This document shows, one piece after another, positions 41,999-51,696 of a stretch of 64,000 nt of DNA. How positions within the stretch are numbered: the stretch's first letter is position 1; every line of letters begins with the position of its first letter. This stretch comes from Fictibacillus arsenicus (GTDB taxonomy: Bacteria; Bacillota; Bacilli; Bacillales; Fictibacillaceae): contig NZ_CP016761.1 in NCBI RefSeq assembly GCF_001642935.1, positions 2,356,001 through 2,420,000 of the forward strand, in the 5' to 3' direction. Position numbers and translations under genes: made by a program. The notes under the pieces are model-generated. The model searched no databases and had not been told where the DNA came from. It saw only the letters and a list, made by a program, of their open reading frames with translations.

Positions 41999-43546
41999 TT
42001 ATAGTGGTATATTTCCATGCTTTTTGTATGGTCTGTCTTCTTTCTTGTTGCGCAGCATGTCCAACGCCTGAATACACTTGATTCTTGTTTCTCTTGGATC
42101 AATTACATCATCAACCATCCCATTTGCAGCTGCAATATAAGGGTTAGCAAACTTCGTGCGATACTCTTCAATTTTTGCTGCTCTCGTTTTCTCAGGGTCT
42201 TCACTGTTTTCTATTTCTTTAGCGAAGATAATATTAGCAGCTCCCTGAGGTCCCATTACTGCAATCTCAGCGTTAGGCCAAGCGAAGACTATATCTGCAC
42301 CGATAGATTTACTATTGAGCGCAACATATGCTCCGCCATATGCTTTACGAAGAATAATTGTGATCTTAGGTACAGTAGCTTCCGAATACGCGTATAAAAT
42401 TTTTGCACCGTGCCGTATTATTCCACCATGTTCTTGTTTAACTCCAGGGAAAAATCCGGTCACATCTTCAAATGTGATGATCGGAATGTTAAATGAATCA
42501 CATAACCGTATAAAACGGGATGCTTTATCAGATGAATCAATATCAAGTCCTCCAGCCATGACTTTTGGCTGATTACATACTAATCCTATCACTTCACCCT
42601 TGATTCTTGCAAAACCTACAACTATATTTCTTGCGAATTGAGCGTGGACTTCCATAAACGAATCTTTATCTACAACTTCATTTATGACCGTTCTGACATC
42701 ATAAGGTCTTGTTGAATCAAATGGAATGATTTCAGTAAGTTCCGGACGGTAATCTTTTTCATCGCCCCAAGGCAATACAGGCGTCTTCTCATTATTATTC
42801 TGCGGAAGATATGAAATTAATCTTCTAACATCTTCTAGTACTTCAGCTTCAGATGGTGCTGTAAAGTGCGCGTTACCGCTTTTAGATCCATGGACTTCAG
42901 CACCGCCCAAATCCTCAGAAGAGATTTTCTCTCCTGTTACCGTTTCAATTACCTTTGGGCCGGTGATAAACATCTGACTTGTCTTTTCAACCATGAAAAC
43001 AAAATCGGTAATCGCAGGTGAATATACTGCGCCCCCTGCACAAGGTCCCATAATAACGGAAATCTGCGGAATTACTCCTGAGTAGATGCTGTTTCTATAA
43101 AAGATATGCCCATAGCCATCAAGTGACATAACACCTTCCTGTATTCGTGCACCGCCAGAATCATTTAGACCGATAAAAGGAGTACCGTTCTTAGCTGCAA
43201 GGTCCATTACGGCGGCTATTTTTTTGGCATGCATCTCACCTAGCGCACCGCCAAACACGGTAAAATCCTGTGCGAATAAGTAAACAGGACGGCCATGTAT
43301 TTTTCCATAACCTGTTACAACCCCTTCGCCTGGTGCTTTCATACCGGAAAGCCCGAAGTCATGAGTGCGGTGTTCCATAAAAGGGTTGAGTTCAACAAAG
43401 GTATCTTCATCCAATAAAAGATCGATCCGTTCACGTGCTGTCAGTTTTCCCCGCTCATGCTGCTTATCAATGCGGTCATCTCCCCCGCCTAGTTCAATCT
43501 CAGTCTTCTTTTCGTAAAGTTCATTTATCTTTTCATAGATGTCCAT
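41999..43546 (-). CDS. yqjD: Acyl-CoA (propionyl-CoA) carboxylase carboxyltransferase subunit, YqjD-like
   Basis: A 515-residue carboxyltransferase with both crotonase-fold halves: ARERIDLLLDEDTF and the first acyl-CoA/oxyanion region GGALGEMHAKKI, SGGARIQEG, then the biotin half with GFFPGVKQEHGGIIRHGAKI and RKAYGGAYVAL. Best fit is a propionyl-CoA carboxylase beta chain producing methylmalonyl-CoA for the epimerase and mutase genes just upstream; biotin carboxylase is not in the window. Methylmalonyl-CoA decarboxylase alpha is an alternative. GGAGGAAGC before the ATG. Confidence 0.9.
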   Translation of the reverse strand: MDIYEKINELYEKKTEIELGGGDDRIDKQHERGKLTARERIDLLLDEDTFVELNPFMEHRTHDFGLSGMKAPGEGVVTGYGKIHGRPVYLFAQDFTVFGGALGEMHAKKIAAVMDLAAKNGTPFIGLNDSGGARIQEGVMSLDGYGHIFYRNSIYSGVIPQISVIMGPCAGGAVYSPAITDFVFMVEKTSQMFITGPKVIETVTGEKISSEDLGGAEVHGSKSGNAHFTAPSEAEVLEDVRRLISYLPQNNNEKTPVLPWGDEKDYRPELTEIIPFDSTRPYDVRTVINEVVDKDSFMEVHAQFARNIVVGFARIKGEVIGLVCNQPKVMAGGLDIDSSDKASRFIRLCDSFNIPIITFEDVTGFFPGVKQEHGGIIRHGAKILYAYSEATVPKITIILRKAYGGAYVALNSKSIGADIVFAWPNAEIAVMGPQGAANIIFAKEIENSEDPEKTRAAKIEEYRTKFANPYIAAANGMVDDVIDPRETRIKCIQALDMLRNKKEDRPYKKHGNIPL

Positions 43547-43548
43547 TT

Positions 43549-44394
43549 TTAAGCTTCCTCCTTTTTACTCTTTTCACAAAGTTCGAACAACACTTTATGG
43601 GAAGAAGAAGGATGCATAAATGCAACTTGAGCCCCTCCTGCACCAATAACAGGAGCTTCATTAATCATTTTGATGCCATTAGATTTCAATTCCTCTATAC
43701 GGCTTTGAATATTTGAAACTCCTAAAGCGACATGGTGTACTCCCTGACCACGCTTCTCAATAAATTGAGCGATCGGGCTGTCATCAGACATTGCTTCTAA
43801 TAATTCAAGCCGTGTTTCCCCAATTTTAATAAAAGCCACCTTTACTCTTTGTGAAGGAACCTCTTCGATCGCTTCAAGAGTAAGTCCTAATTGGTTCACA
43901 TAAAAAGGCAGTGTTTCGTCTAGTGAAGATACAGCAATGCCTATATGATCGATTCTTTCAGGCGGTGTTGCGGAAACTTTAGAAGAAGATATCCCATCGC
44001 GTTCAAAAACCGTTTTCTCAATAAATTCAGCCGTTTCTATAGTCGGTGTTCCAGGGGTAAATACTTTTTTAATTCCCTTTGACTCTAAGAAAGGAATGTC
44101 TTCCCATGGAATGACACCTCCGCCCACGACAATGATATCATCTGCTCCTCTCTCTTGAAGAAGACGCATCACTTCTGGAAAGAGTTCGTTATGTGCACCA
44201 GAAAGACAAGACAACCCAATCGCATCCACATCTTCTTGTATAGCAGCAGATGCAATCTGTTCTGGTGTTTGTCTTAAGCCTGTATAGATAACTTCCATTC
44301 CGTAATCTCTAAGTGCCTGAGATATTACGAGGGCACCTCGGTCATGACCATCCAGTCCTGGTTTCGCAATTAATACACGGATTGTTTTTTTCAT
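43549..44394 (-). CDS. Fusion protein: methylmalonyl-CoA mutase B12-binding domain + methylmalonyl-CoA epimerase
   Basis: 281 residues. Residues 1-135 form a cobalamin-binding domain with the DxHxxG motif as [13 protein letters not shown] and the later [11 protein letters not shown] and VVGGGVIP segments. A short linker leads to a glyoxalase-fold epimerase (residues 146-275) with [12 protein letters not shown], a metal His there and another in [11 protein letters not shown], and the final Glu in KVLFELCE. It would supply both the mutase B12 subunit and the racemase. It lies between the catalytic mutase chain and the carboxyltransferase, with 2 nt to the latter. Confidence 0.9.
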   Translation of the reverse strand: MKKTIRVLIAKPGLDGHDRGALVISQALRDYGMEVIYTGLRQTPEQIASAAIQEDVDAIGLSCLSGAHNELFPEVMRLLQERGADDIIVVGGGVIPWEDIPFLESKGIKKVFTPGTPTIETAEFIEKTVFERDGISSSKVSATPPERIDHIGIAVSSLDETLPFYVNQLGLTLEAIEEVPSQRVKVAFIKIGETRLELLEAMSDDSPIAQFIEKRGQGVHHVALGVSNIQSRIEELKSNGIKMINEAPVIGAGGAQVAFMHPSSSHKVLFELCEKSKKEEA

Positions 44395-44416
44395 CTCTCT
44401 CCACTCCTCCTATTTC

Positions 44417-46057
44417 TTAGACTCCGGTATATTCTCCAAATTCCTCACGAAGCACACCGCATATTTCTCCCACTGTACAATAGGATTTTACACACTCTAA
44501 AATGACAGGCATTAAATTCTCTTGACCTTTTGCGGCCGATCGCAGCTTTTCCAACTGAGCGCTCACTCGGTCCTTGTCTCTATCAGACTTTAATGTTTTA
44601 AGTTTTTCTTTCTGTTTTTCACCTAATTCAGGATCAACCCTTAAAAGCTCTGGCTGAGGCTCATTATCAATCGTGAATTTGTTCATGCCAACAATAATTT
44701 CCTGGCCATTTTCAATTTTCTTCTGGGTTTCATAGGAAGTGTGGTGAATCTCACGCTGCATATATCCTTGTTCAACAGCTGAAACTGCTCCGCCCATCTG
44801 CTCAATCTTATTCAGATACTCGTTTGCTTTGCTTTCCAGTTCATCTGTAAGGCTTTCCACATAATACGAACCAGCAAGAGGATCTACCGTATCTGCCACA
44901 CCTGTTTCATGTGCTAGAATCTGCTGTGTCCGAAGAGCTATTCTTGCTGATTCTTCTGTTGGAAGGGCAAGCGCCTCATCTCTTGAATTGGTATGCAGAC
45001 TTTGCGTTCCACCAAGTACGGCAGACAATGCCTGTGTCGTAACTCTGACAATATTATTATCGGGCTGCTGAGCTGTTAGAGTGGAGCCGCCTGTTTGTGT
45101 ATGAAACCGAAGCTGCCATGATTTCGGATTTTTTGCTCCATAACGTTCTTTCATTAATTTTGCCCACATTCTTCGTGCTGCTCTGAATTTTGCAGCCTCT
45201 TCAAAAAATTGATTATGAGCGTTAAAGAAGAATGCTAAACGCGGTGCAAAGTCATCGATCTTTAGACCAGCTTCCAGTGCTGCATCGACATATGCAAGAC
45301 CATTAGCGATCGTAAACGCCAGCTCCTGAGCCGCATTGGCTCCTGCTTCTCGTATATGATAGCCAGATATGCTGATCGTGTTCCATTTTGGTACATGTGA
45401 TTGACAATAGGCAAAAATATCAGTAATTAAGCGCATTGACGGCTTTGGCGGAAATATGTAAGTCCCGCGGGCAATATACTCTTTTAAAATGTCATTTTGA
45501 ATGGTTCCAGATAGCTTATCTGCTTCTACTCCTTGCTTTTGGGCGACTGCTATATACATGGCGAGCAGTACTGAGGCAGGCGCGTTGATCGTCATGGAAG
45601 TACTGACTTTATCAAGCGGTATATCTTTTAATAGAGCTTCCATATCCTCTAATGAGTCGATAGCCACACCTACTTTACCAACTTCACCGCGTGCCATCGG
45701 ATGATCTGAGTCATAGCCGATCTGGGTAGGCAGATCAAAAGCAACAGAAAGACCTGTCTGACCTTGCTCTAACAAATAGCGAAATCGTTTATTCGTCTCT
45801 TCTGCAGAACCGAATCCTGCATATTGTCTCATTGTCCAAAAACGAGCTCGATACATTGTAGATTGTGAGCCGCGTGTATATGGATATTCTCCAGGGAGCC
45901 CTAAAGTATCAAAAGGATAGTTTTCTTCCTCAGCACCATAAAGGCGTTTAATTTCAATATCAGATGATGTATGAAATCGTTCTTTTCGTTCGGGAAATCT
46001 ATTCATTGACTGCTCCGTTTTTTCTTGCCAGTTCTTTAAACGCTGTTGTTTATCCAT
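44417..46057 (-). CDS. Methylmalonyl-CoA mutase, catalytic (large-chain type) subunit without B12 domain
   Basis: A 546-residue acyl-CoA mutase domain: [18 protein letters not shown] at the N-terminus with the substrate Tyr, [32 protein letters not shown], and [12 protein letters not shown]-type [12 protein letters not shown]. The C-terminal B12 domain is absent and is encoded by the next gene. Interconverts succinyl-CoA and (R)-methylmalonyl-CoA. ATG 46057 follows CAGGAGG; the longer frame to 46141 covers a cre-like site and is rejected. No MeaB GTPase gene is near. Confidence 0.92.
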   Translation of the reverse strand: MDKQQRLKNWQEKTEQSMNRFPERKERFHTSSDIEIKRLYGAEEENYPFDTLGLPGEYPYTRGSQSTMYRARFWTMRQYAGFGSAEETNKRFRYLLEQGQTGLSVAFDLPTQIGYDSDHPMARGEVGKVGVAIDSLEDMEALLKDIPLDKVSTSMTINAPASVLLAMYIAVAQKQGVEADKLSGTIQNDILKEYIARGTYIFPPKPSMRLITDIFAYCQSHVPKWNTISISGYHIREAGANAAQELAFTIANGLAYVDAALEAGLKIDDFAPRLAFFFNAHNQFFEEAAKFRAARRMWAKLMKERYGAKNPKSWQLRFHTQTGGSTLTAQQPDNNIVRVTTQALSAVLGGTQSLHTNSRDEALALPTEESARIALRTQQILAHETGVADTVDPLAGSYYVESLTDELESKANEYLNKIEQMGGAVSAVEQGYMQREIHHTSYETQKKIENGQEIIVGMNKFTIDNEPQPELLRVDPELGEKQKEKLKTLKSDRDKDRVSAQLEKLRSAAKGQENLMPVILECVKSYCTVGEICGVLREEFGEYTGV

Positions 46058-46110
46058 TAGAAGCCTCCTGTTAACAAAGAAAAATATTCTCAACATAACA
46101 TCTTTCGTTT

Positions 46111-46124
46111 TGAAAGCGCTTTTT
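46111..46124. promoter_or_regulatory. Candidate cre site upstream of the mutase operon
   Basis: TGAAAGCGCTTTTT fits the CcpA cre consensus TGWAANCGNTNWCA at 12 of 14 positions, 54 nt before the mutase start. It would make propionate/valine catabolism glucose-repressed. Confidence 0.5.
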
Positions 46125-46241
46125 CCTGCTTGAATCCGCAAATTTTCGACGAAAATTGCAAGTATCTGCTTATAGAATTCTTGTTTCTCATTTGCAAAAA
46201 CGATACAATTGAATAGGAAAAGCTATAGGAGGGAATCTGCT

Positions 46242-46334
46242 GTGTCTCAAAAAATGATGAAAACGATAGTATATGTTATGATTATTTCTCTTGTATTAAG
46301 CAGTCTGCTTACTGGAGTAGCATTGTTCTTATAA
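46242..46334 (+). CDS. prli42: Prli42-like stressosome-associated miniprotein, 30 residues
   Basis: Tiny single-pass membrane protein: a basic N-terminus (MSQKMMKTIVY), then one hydrophobic helix (VMIISLVLSSLLTGVALFL). Prli42 of Listeria (31 residues) anchors the stressosome and has the same K-x-VVY-L-lead and SxLLxG-xxFL end. GTG start with GGAGGG 8 nt upstream; a terminator follows the stop. It stands alone and divergent from the mutase operon. Confidence 0.82.
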   Translation: MSQKMMKTIVYVMIISLVLSSLLTGVALFL

Positions 46335-46351
46335 TTAAAACATAAAATAAA

Positions 46352-46392
46352 ATTTAAACCCCAGTCTCAGCTGACTGGGGTTTGTTCGTTTT
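46352..46392 (+). terminator. Terminator after prli42
   Basis: AAACCCCAGTC and GACTGGGGTTT pair around CAGCT-type loop sequence; TTCGTTTTTTATT follows. Confidence 0.87.
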
Positions 46393-46893
46393 TTATTCCG
46401 AGCGTTCTTTCATATATTCTTGAAAGCTCTTTTCGATTGAAATGACTTTAATCTTTGTTCCTATTTTAATTTTGCTGTAAATTTTTTGTACGTCTTTTTC
46501 ATACATCCTGATACAGCCGGCCGTTACAAACCTTCCGATGGATGAAGGGTTATTGTTTCCGTGAATCCCAAATGTACGTCCGTCTGTGTTATTTGCATCA
46601 AATCCAATCCAACGAGTTCCGAGCGGATTGGATTTGTCTCCTCCAGGAATATCTTTTTTGCGATAATAAGGATCTACAGCCTTTACTGTGATCGTAAATT
46701 GCCCCTCTGGTGTCAATTCACTCGACTTACCCGTCGCCACTTTATAGACTTCTGTAACTTTTCCTTCTTCTATAAAAGCCAATCTGTTACTGGCTTTGTT
46801 AACAATAACATATGGGTCACCAAGGTCTTCGGCATTTCCTAATGGCCACATAGGTGATAAAAACAAAAGAAAAGCAATTTTGAAGTTTATCAT
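46393..46893 (-). CDS. Secreted L,D-transpeptidase (YkuD domain)
   Basis: A 166-residue protein with an N-terminal signal peptide (INFKIAFLLFLSPMWPLGNA) and a YkuD catalytic domain. The catalytic motif is visible as FGIHGNNNP and FVTAGCIRMYEKD, with the active Cys near residue 132. It forms 3-3 peptidoglycan cross-links or attaches proteins, outside the membrane. ATG 46893 is used; an ATG three codons upstream touches the ribosome site. No LysM domain is present. Confidence 0.9.
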   Translation of the reverse strand: MINFKIAFLLFLSPMWPLGNAEDLGDPYVIVNKASNRLAFIEEGKVTEVYKVATGKSSELTPEGQFTITVKAVDPYYRKKDIPGGDKSNPLGTRWIGFDANNTDGRTFGIHGNNNPSSIGRFVTAGCIRMYEKDVQKIYSKIKIGTKIKVISIEKSFQEYMKERSE

Positions 46894-46941
46894 GGCATCC
46901 ACCCTGTCTTTTTTACTTAGTATTTGTTATTACAGGGTTTC

Positions 46942-47907
46942 TCATGAATTTGTACCGCCATTTATTTTGAACCTTTTTTTGATGAGCAAATAATCTTCAA
47001 TATCTTGAAGCAATTGATACAATTTAGAACGTGTTTCAAATTCCTGTCTGTCTTTTGGCAGATGCATCTCCCGAAATTCCTGCCGCATTTTTTCAAGTTC
47101 ATCTAAAAATAATGCTGCCGTATTGCCTGGATGGACCGCTGCGCCAAGACGCTCGAAGAACTCTCCTAATTTTTCTCCTTGGATATACGATTTATCAATT
47201 GAAGAAAGGATAGGAAGCATTCGCTGAATGATCTCAAATTGTTTCTCTCTCATTTTAAAATAGTGGTAATACTGATTTTCATAACGTAAAAAATGGTTCT
47301 CAACATCACGAAACGCAAGACTTTTCGCATTGGAGATTAAATCTGCACATTCTGTAATTTCTTTCCCGTCCCATTCATGGTTGTTATGAGCGAGATAAAG
47401 ATGAAATTCATGAAAAATTTTCTTATATCTGTTCTCCAACTCTTTCTGCATGTTTAAAAGTGTCTTCTCCATTGAAGGCATGTATAAATTCATAATGAGA
47501 CCCATTCCAATTCCAATGACTATAATACTTACTTCGTTTAGAACAATAGACCAGGAGATTTTCTGCAGAGTATACAGATGCAAAATGATGACTGAAGAAG
47601 TGATTATACCTTCTTTCAGGTTTAAAGCTACGATTGTTGGTATAAATAAGATCAGCAGTAAAGTTAAAGCATAAAAATGATAGCCTATCAGAGTAAAAAA
47701 GCCAGCAGCAAACAAGATACCTAAAAGACATGCCGCAAACCGTTCCCATGAACTGATCACGGAGCGTTTTTTTGTAATTTTAATACAAAGAATCGTTAAT
47801 ATACCGGCTGAAGTGTAAAAGTCGAGCTTTAGCCATTCTGCAATAGCAATTGCAAGACCTGCACCAATTGCAGTTTTTAAAGTCCGGTATCCAATCGTAA
47901 ATTTCAT
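46942..47907 (-). CDS. yqjA: YqjA-like aromatic acid exporter-family membrane protein
   Basis: About 321 residues. Four to five hydrophobic segments in the first 145 residues (TAIGAGLAIAIAEWL, LTLLLILFIPTIVA and others) are followed by a long helical cytoplasmic domain rich in charged residues, the layout of the aromatic acid exporter/DUF939 family that includes B. subtilis YqjA. Substrate unknown. Start 47907 follows AAAGGGCG; in-frame ATGs at 47925 and 47949 are alternatives. Confidence 0.82.
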   Translation of the reverse strand: MKFTIGYRTLKTAIGAGLAIAIAEWLKLDFYTSAGILTILCIKITKKRSVISSWERFAACLLGILFAAGFFTLIGYHFYALTLLLILFIPTIVALNLKEGIITSSVIILHLYTLQKISWSIVLNEVSIIVIGIGMGLIMNLYMPSMEKTLLNMQKELENRYKKIFHEFHLYLAHNNHEWDGKEITECADLISNAKSLAFRDVENHFLRYENQYYHYFKMREKQFEIIQRMLPILSSIDKSYIQGEKLGEFFERLGAAVHPGNTAALFLDELEKMRQEFREMHLPKDRQEFETRSKLYQLLQDIEDYLLIKKRFKINGGTNS

Positions 47908-47970
47908 GAATAGACGCCCTTTCATGCTACTTTCTTCATCTTTTCCCACATTTAAAAAATCTAATAAAAT

Positions 47971-48203
47971 AACAGGCTGTTTTCGAAAACCTTGTTGCTT
48001 TTGAAAGAGGTTAATTTCCGTTGAAGGACTCGCTTACCGCAGGTGTGCGGTGAGCCCATTCGTCGCCTTGCGACATTGAATGGTCTCACCTGTCCCACTC
48101 ATCCTGCAGGAGTCTCGCCCTTCCACTCCAATTAACTTTTCATAGAAGCACGTTGTCAAAATCTCTCAGTAGCAACCATCTTTTAGAAAAGAGCGTTTTG
48201 GAA
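47971..48203 (-). repeat. MITE-like repeat element, copy 6
   Basis: Ends AACAGGCTGTTTTCGAAAAC and TTTTAGAAAAGAGCGTTTT form an imperfect terminal inverted repeat, with TTGTTGCT and AGCAACCATC just inside. Core GAGGTTAATTTCCGTTGAAG, TCTCACCTGTCCCACTC and GGAGTCTCGCCC are present. Fills the gap between yqjA and artR; no gene seen. Confidence 0.87.
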
Positions 48204-48214
48204 TCAGCCAAATT

Positions 48215-48245
48215 AAAAAAAGGACCTCGAGTTGAAGTCCTTTCG
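48215..48245 (-). terminator. Terminator after artR
   Basis: AAAGGAC and GTCCTTT pair around TTCAACTCGAG, followed on the minus strand by a run of T residues. Confidence 0.8.
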
Positions 48246-48248
48246 TTA

Positions 48249-48962
48249 TTATAGCACTTTTTCTAAGAAAACTTGAGCTCTCTTTGTTTTCGGATTTTCA
48301 AAAAATATCGCCGGCTGTTCATCTTCTACCAATCTTCCGTCATCCATGAATAGAACACGGTCTGCTACTTCTTTGGCAAATCCCATTTCATGCGTAACGA
48401 TAACCATCGTCATGCCGGTTTTCACAAGGTTCTTCATTACCTGCAGCACTTCTTTTACCATCTCAGGATCCAAAGCGGAAGTCGGTTCATCGAAGAGCAT
48501 AATATCCGGATTCATGGCTAAGGCTCGCGCAATAGCAACACGCTGTTTCTGCCCGCCTGACAGCCTTGATGGGTAAGCATTCGCTTTATCAGAAAGTCCG
48601 ACAGCTTGGAGCAGTTCAAGTGCATTTTTCTCAGCTTCTTTTTTGCTGGTTTTCAAAACTTGCTGAGGTGCAAAAGTGATATTTTCTAAAACCGTTAGAT
48701 GAGGAAAGAGGTTAAAATGCTGAAATACCATTCCTATCTTTTTACGGAGATTATTTTCCAGCTGTCCAATCTCTTTTCCGTCAATTTTGATTGAACCGGC
48801 ATTATGTGTTTCAAGCAGATTCAAACAGCGAAGGAAGGTTGATTTCCCAGAACCAGAAGGACCGATTACAGCAATTACTTCACCCTTGCTGATCTTAGTA
48901 GTAATGCCTTTTAAAACTTCATTGTTCCCAAAGCTTTTTCTTAATCCATTAACATCAATCAC
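48249..48962 (-). CDS. artR: Amino-acid ABC transporter ATP-binding protein (ArtR/GlnQ type), GTG start
   Basis: A 237-residue ATPase with Walker [10 protein letters not shown], signature [17 protein letters not shown], Walker [15 protein letters not shown] and the switch His in VTHEMGF. Highest similarity is to polar amino-acid importers. It overlaps the permease gene by 8 nt and completes the substrate-binding protein-permease-ATPase operon, like B. subtilis artPQR (yqiXYZ), an arginine importer. Substrate specificity is inferred from the locus. Confidence 0.92.
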   Translation of the reverse strand: MIDVNGLRKSFGNNEVLKGITTKISKGEVIAVIGPSGSGKSTFLRCLNLLETHNAGSIKIDGKEIGQLENNLRKKIGMVFQHFNLFPHLTVLENITFAPQQVLKTSKKEAEKNALELLQAVGLSDKANAYPSRLSGGQKQRVAIARALAMNPDIMLFDEPTSALDPEMVKEVLQVMKNLVKTGMTMVIVTHEMGFAKEVADRVLFMDDGRLVEDEQPAIFFENPKTKRAQVFLEKVL

Positions 48963-49614
48963 TTTTTGCGAGCCTCCTCTCCATCACACGTCCTGCTAAG
49001 GTTAACAGCATAACTAGCAGATAGTAAATCAATCCTGCAAGTAGCAATGGTTCAAAAAAGCGATAGTTGCTTGCTCCAACGATTTGAGCACGTCTCATAA
49101 TATCGAGCGCTCCAATGACGGATACAATCGCAGATTCTTTAGTCAATGTAATAAATTCATTCATAAGTGCAGGTAAAATATTTTTCATCGCCTGAGGCAG
49201 AATAATTTTCAGCATCATAGAACGGTATGGAACACCTAAAGCGATCGCCGCTTCTTTTTGTCCCTTATCAACAGCATTGATCCCTGCTCGAATGATTTCT
49301 GAAATATAAGCCGCAGAATTTAATGCAAATGTGAGTACCCCTGCTGTAAAAGCGCCTATATCCATTCCTGTCAGCTGCGGGACTGCATAATAGATGATCA
49401 GCATTTGTAAAATTAAAGGCGTTCCTCTGAATACTGATGTGTAAGCATCTGCAAACCACCGCAGTATAGTTACTTTTCCAATCTTAAATAAGGAAAGAAC
49501 TGTTCCCCATAAGAAACCGAGTACTAATGAAACCGCCACAAACTGCAACGTAACCCATATTCCATACAATATATAAGGAATAGAAGGCACGAGCTGGGCA
49601 AAATCCAAGTTCAT
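48955..49614 (-). CDS. artQ: Amino-acid ABC transporter permease (ArtQ type)
   Basis: A 219-residue HisM-type permease with five membrane segments. Conserved parts are [15 protein letters not shown], the EAA loop [21 protein letters not shown], and [11 protein letters not shown] near the end. I use ATG 49614 ([10 protein letters not shown]), which opens like ArtQ; a GTG nine bases upstream is also possible. It ends inside the artR start region. Confidence 0.92.
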   Translation of the reverse strand: MNLDFAQLVPSIPYILYGIWVTLQFVAVSLVLGFLWGTVLSLFKIGKVTILRWFADAYTSVFRGTPLILQMLIIYYAVPQLTGMDIGAFTAGVLTFALNSAAYISEIIRAGINAVDKGQKEAAIALGVPYRSMMLKIILPQAMKNILPALMNEFITLTKESAIVSVIGALDIMRRAQIVGASNYRFFEPLLLAGLIYYLLVMLLTLAGRVMERRLAKSD

Positions 49615-49635
49615 GCCTATCACTCTCTCTCTCTT

Positions 49636-50421
49636 CTATTTTTTCACTCCGAACCATTTTTCAACGAGTTTGTCCAAAGTACCGTCTTCTTTCATCTTCT
49701 TTAACTCTTTGTTAAATTTGCTAGTCAGTTCACTATCTTTCGGGAATGCGATAGCGGAACCTGCTGCATCGGTATTCGGCAAAGCAAATGATGAAAGTTC
49801 TTTGTTTTTCTTTAAAAACTCATACGCTACTGCATCTTCAATAATAGCTGCATCAACACGATTAGATTTCATTTCTTGTACCAATTCAGTTACTTTGTTT
49901 CGTTGTACTACTTCGAAATTATGTTCTTTCAATAGCTTGTCCGCTTCTTTTTCTTGAATGGAAGCTAGTTGGACTCCAAGTGTTTTACCTTCAAGATCTT
50001 CAATAGACTTGATTGATTTGTCTTTTGTTACGATTAATTGCTGTGCTGCATAATATTCATCTGAGAAATCAACTGTTTTTTTCCGCTCTTCATTAGGTGT
50101 CATTCCTGCAATGACAAAGTCTGCTTTTCCGCTGTCCAAAGCTGGAATAAGCCCGTTAAAGTCCATATCCTTAATCTCTATTTCATAACCTAATTCTTTC
50201 GCAATATGATTAGCTACATCAATATCAAACCCTACAACATCCCCGCCTTTAGCTGTATCAACAAATTCATACGGCGGATAATCTGCAGAAGTAGCCATGA
50301 TCAATTTTTTTCCAGAAGAATCACTTCCTGTGTCCGATGAACTTTTTTCTTCTACTGCACCACATCCCGCTAGAAAAGCGATGATTATGATAAAATAAAT
50401 GCTTAAGAAATTGCGTTTCAT
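49636..50421 (-). CDS. artP: Amino-acid ABC transporter substrate-binding lipoprotein (ArtP type)
   Basis: A 261-residue extracellular binding protein. The signal ends in a lipobox (AFLAGCG), so the mature protein is lipid-anchored at Cys near residue 20. Family 3 signatures follow: TSADYPPYEFVD, GFDIDVANHIAKELG and DFVIAGMTPNEERKKTVDFSD. The ATG 50421 lies 9 nt after AAGGGG. First gene of the operon; likely arginine or another polar amino acid. Confidence 0.92.
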   Translation of the reverse strand: MKRNFLSIYFIIIIAFLAGCGAVEEKSSSDTGSDSSGKKLIMATSADYPPYEFVDTAKGGDVVGFDIDVANHIAKELGYEIEIKDMDFNGLIPALDSGKADFVIAGMTPNEERKKTVDFSDEYYAAQQLIVTKDKSIKSIEDLEGKTLGVQLASIQEKEADKLLKEHNFEVVQRNKVTELVQEMKSNRVDAAIIEDAVAYEFLKKNKELSSFALPNTDAAGSAIAFPKDSELTSKFNKELKKMKEDGTLDKLVEKWFGVKK

Positions 50422-50547
50422 TTTGCATGTCCCCTTATACAATGTAGTTATATTTATTCGTTAAAATGAATATTAACACATAAATAATCAAAAATAAGTA
50501 TTTTAATAATTCTGAATGTATTTTTATTCAATGGAGGTGGATTCACT

Positions 50548-50976
50548 ATGAACTTTGGAGAAGTTATTCCCGGTGTCGACTATCGAAAAAGAGATGCCGT
50601 TTATGCTGTTATTCTGGATTCTGAGGGAGAAAAAGTCGCTATAATGGTACAGAACGGAAAAGGTTTTCTGCCTGGCGGCGGAATAGAAAAATCTGAAGAA
50701 CAACAGTTGTGTCTTATGAGAGAATGTGTAGAAGAAACAGGATTTAATATAAATATTGAACGCTACATCGGAAATGAAAAACAATATTTTCAATCAAGGC
50801 AAAATGAGTACATAATGAATAATGGGTATTTTTATGCAGGTGATTTCGGAGAATATGTAAAACCACCAATAGAGGATGATCATGAACTTGTGTGGATGGA
50901 GCTTGATGAAGCGAAACGAATGCTTTTTCATGAGTCACACCTCTGGGCTGTAAAGAAAACATTAATTAAGGAATAG
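50548..50976 (+). CDS. Nudix hydrolase
   Basis: A 142-residue protein with a full Nudix box: GGGIEKSEE, then RECVEETGF in the GX5EX7REUXEEXGU spacing near residues 47-70. The strong ribosome site TGGAGGTG precedes the ATG. Substrate cannot be told; such stand-alone small Nudix proteins may hydrolyse NTPs. Divergent from the artPQR operon. Confidence 0.85.
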   Translation: MNFGEVIPGVDYRKRDAVYAVILDSEGEKVAIMVQNGKGFLPGGGIEKSEEQQLCLMRECVEETGFNINIERYIGNEKQYFQSRQNEYIMNNGYFYAGDFGEYVKPPIEDDHELVWMELDEAKRMLFHESHLWAVKKTLIKE

Positions 50977-50985
50977 TTTTAATTT

Positions 50986-51040
50986 CTCATAAATCTCTGC
51001 GAACGCTCATAAATCCTCGGCTGCGCCTTGATTTATGAGC
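50986..51040 (+). repeat. Palindromic element with a CTCATAAATC motif
   Basis: CTCATAAATC occurs at 50986-50995 and again as GCTCATAAATC at 51005-51015, the latter pairing perfectly (11 bp) with GATTTATGAGC at 51030-51040 around a GC-rich loop. It lies after the Nudix gene and might act as a terminator, though no T run follows. Confidence 0.65.
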
Positions 51041-51051
51041 TCTAAATAAAA

Positions 51052-51090
51052 AAAATAAGCTGCCTCTTTTATAAGAGACAGCTTATCACC
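51052..51090 (-). terminator. Terminator after brxB
   Basis: GATAAGCTGTCTCTT and AAGAGGCAGCTTATT pair with one mismatch and are followed on the minus strand by T residues. Confidence 0.85.
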
Positions 51091-51094
51091 GTTT

Positions 51095-51532
51095 TTACGC
51101 TTCCTTTTTGCAATACTCTTCAAAAGCGCTTCTTAATTTATTTACTACTTCCATTGGTTCGTGTCCTTCGATCTCATGGCGTTCAACCATCATTTGAATC
51201 TCTCCGTCTTTTAATAGAGCAAATGAAGGCGAAGAAGGAGGATACCCAGTAAAGTAAGAGCGTGCTTTTTCAGTTGCTTCTTTATCCTGACCAGCAAAAA
51301 CGGTAACGAGTTGGTCTGGACGTACATCTTGTTTTACTGAATATGAAGCCGCTGGACGTGCGATTCCTCCTGCACATCCGCAAACGGAATTAATCATCAC
51401 AAGTGTTGTACCTTTTCTACTAAATGCTTCTTCTACATCCTCCGGCTTAAAAAGCTGAGTATAGCCAGCTTCGGCCATTTCTTTACGAGCCGTTTCTACT
51501 ACATCATTAAATAAATTGAATTGAAAGTTCAT
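51095..51532 (-). CDS. brxB: Bacilliredoxin BrxB (YqiW)
   Basis: A 145-residue thioredoxin-fold protein of the BrxA/BrxB family that removes bacillithiol from thiolated proteins. The CGC active site is present in [14 protein letters not shown] near residue 52, and the conserved [13 protein letters not shown] and [11 protein letters not shown] segments follow. ATG 51532 has AAGGAG upstream; the frame is open to 51565. It lies downstream of the bkd operon terminator, as yqiW does in B. subtilis. Confidence 0.95.
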   Translation of the reverse strand: MNFQFNLFNDVVETARKEMAEAGYTQLFKPEDVEEAFSRKGTTLVMINSVCGCAGGIARPAASYSVKQDVRPDQLVTVFAGQDKEATEKARSYFTGYPPSSPSFALLKDGEIQMMVERHEIEGHEPMEVVNKLRSAFEEYCKKEA

Positions 51533-51577
51533 TTCGTCAGCTCCTTTCCTTCTTATTGTACTCAATAAAAGGAATAT

Positions 51578-51616
51578 AAAAAAGAAAAATGCCGTAACAT
51601 TTACGGCACTTTTCTT
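51578..51616 (-). terminator. Terminator of the bkd operon
   Basis: On the minus strand GTGCCGTAA and TTACGGCA pair tightly around a four-base loop, with TTTTTCTTTTTT after it. Confidence 0.8.
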
Positions 51617-51696
51617 AGGGGGTTATGGGGTTTGGAGGTGTTGATGTTAAACTCTACCCCGTTTCAAACCGGCATAAACCACTTTCTAAAATTTTT

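Noticed and set aside
50443-50547. CodY-like sequence around ATAATTCTGAATGTA before artP
   Set aside because: Fewer than 10 of 15 positions match in an AT-rich stretch.
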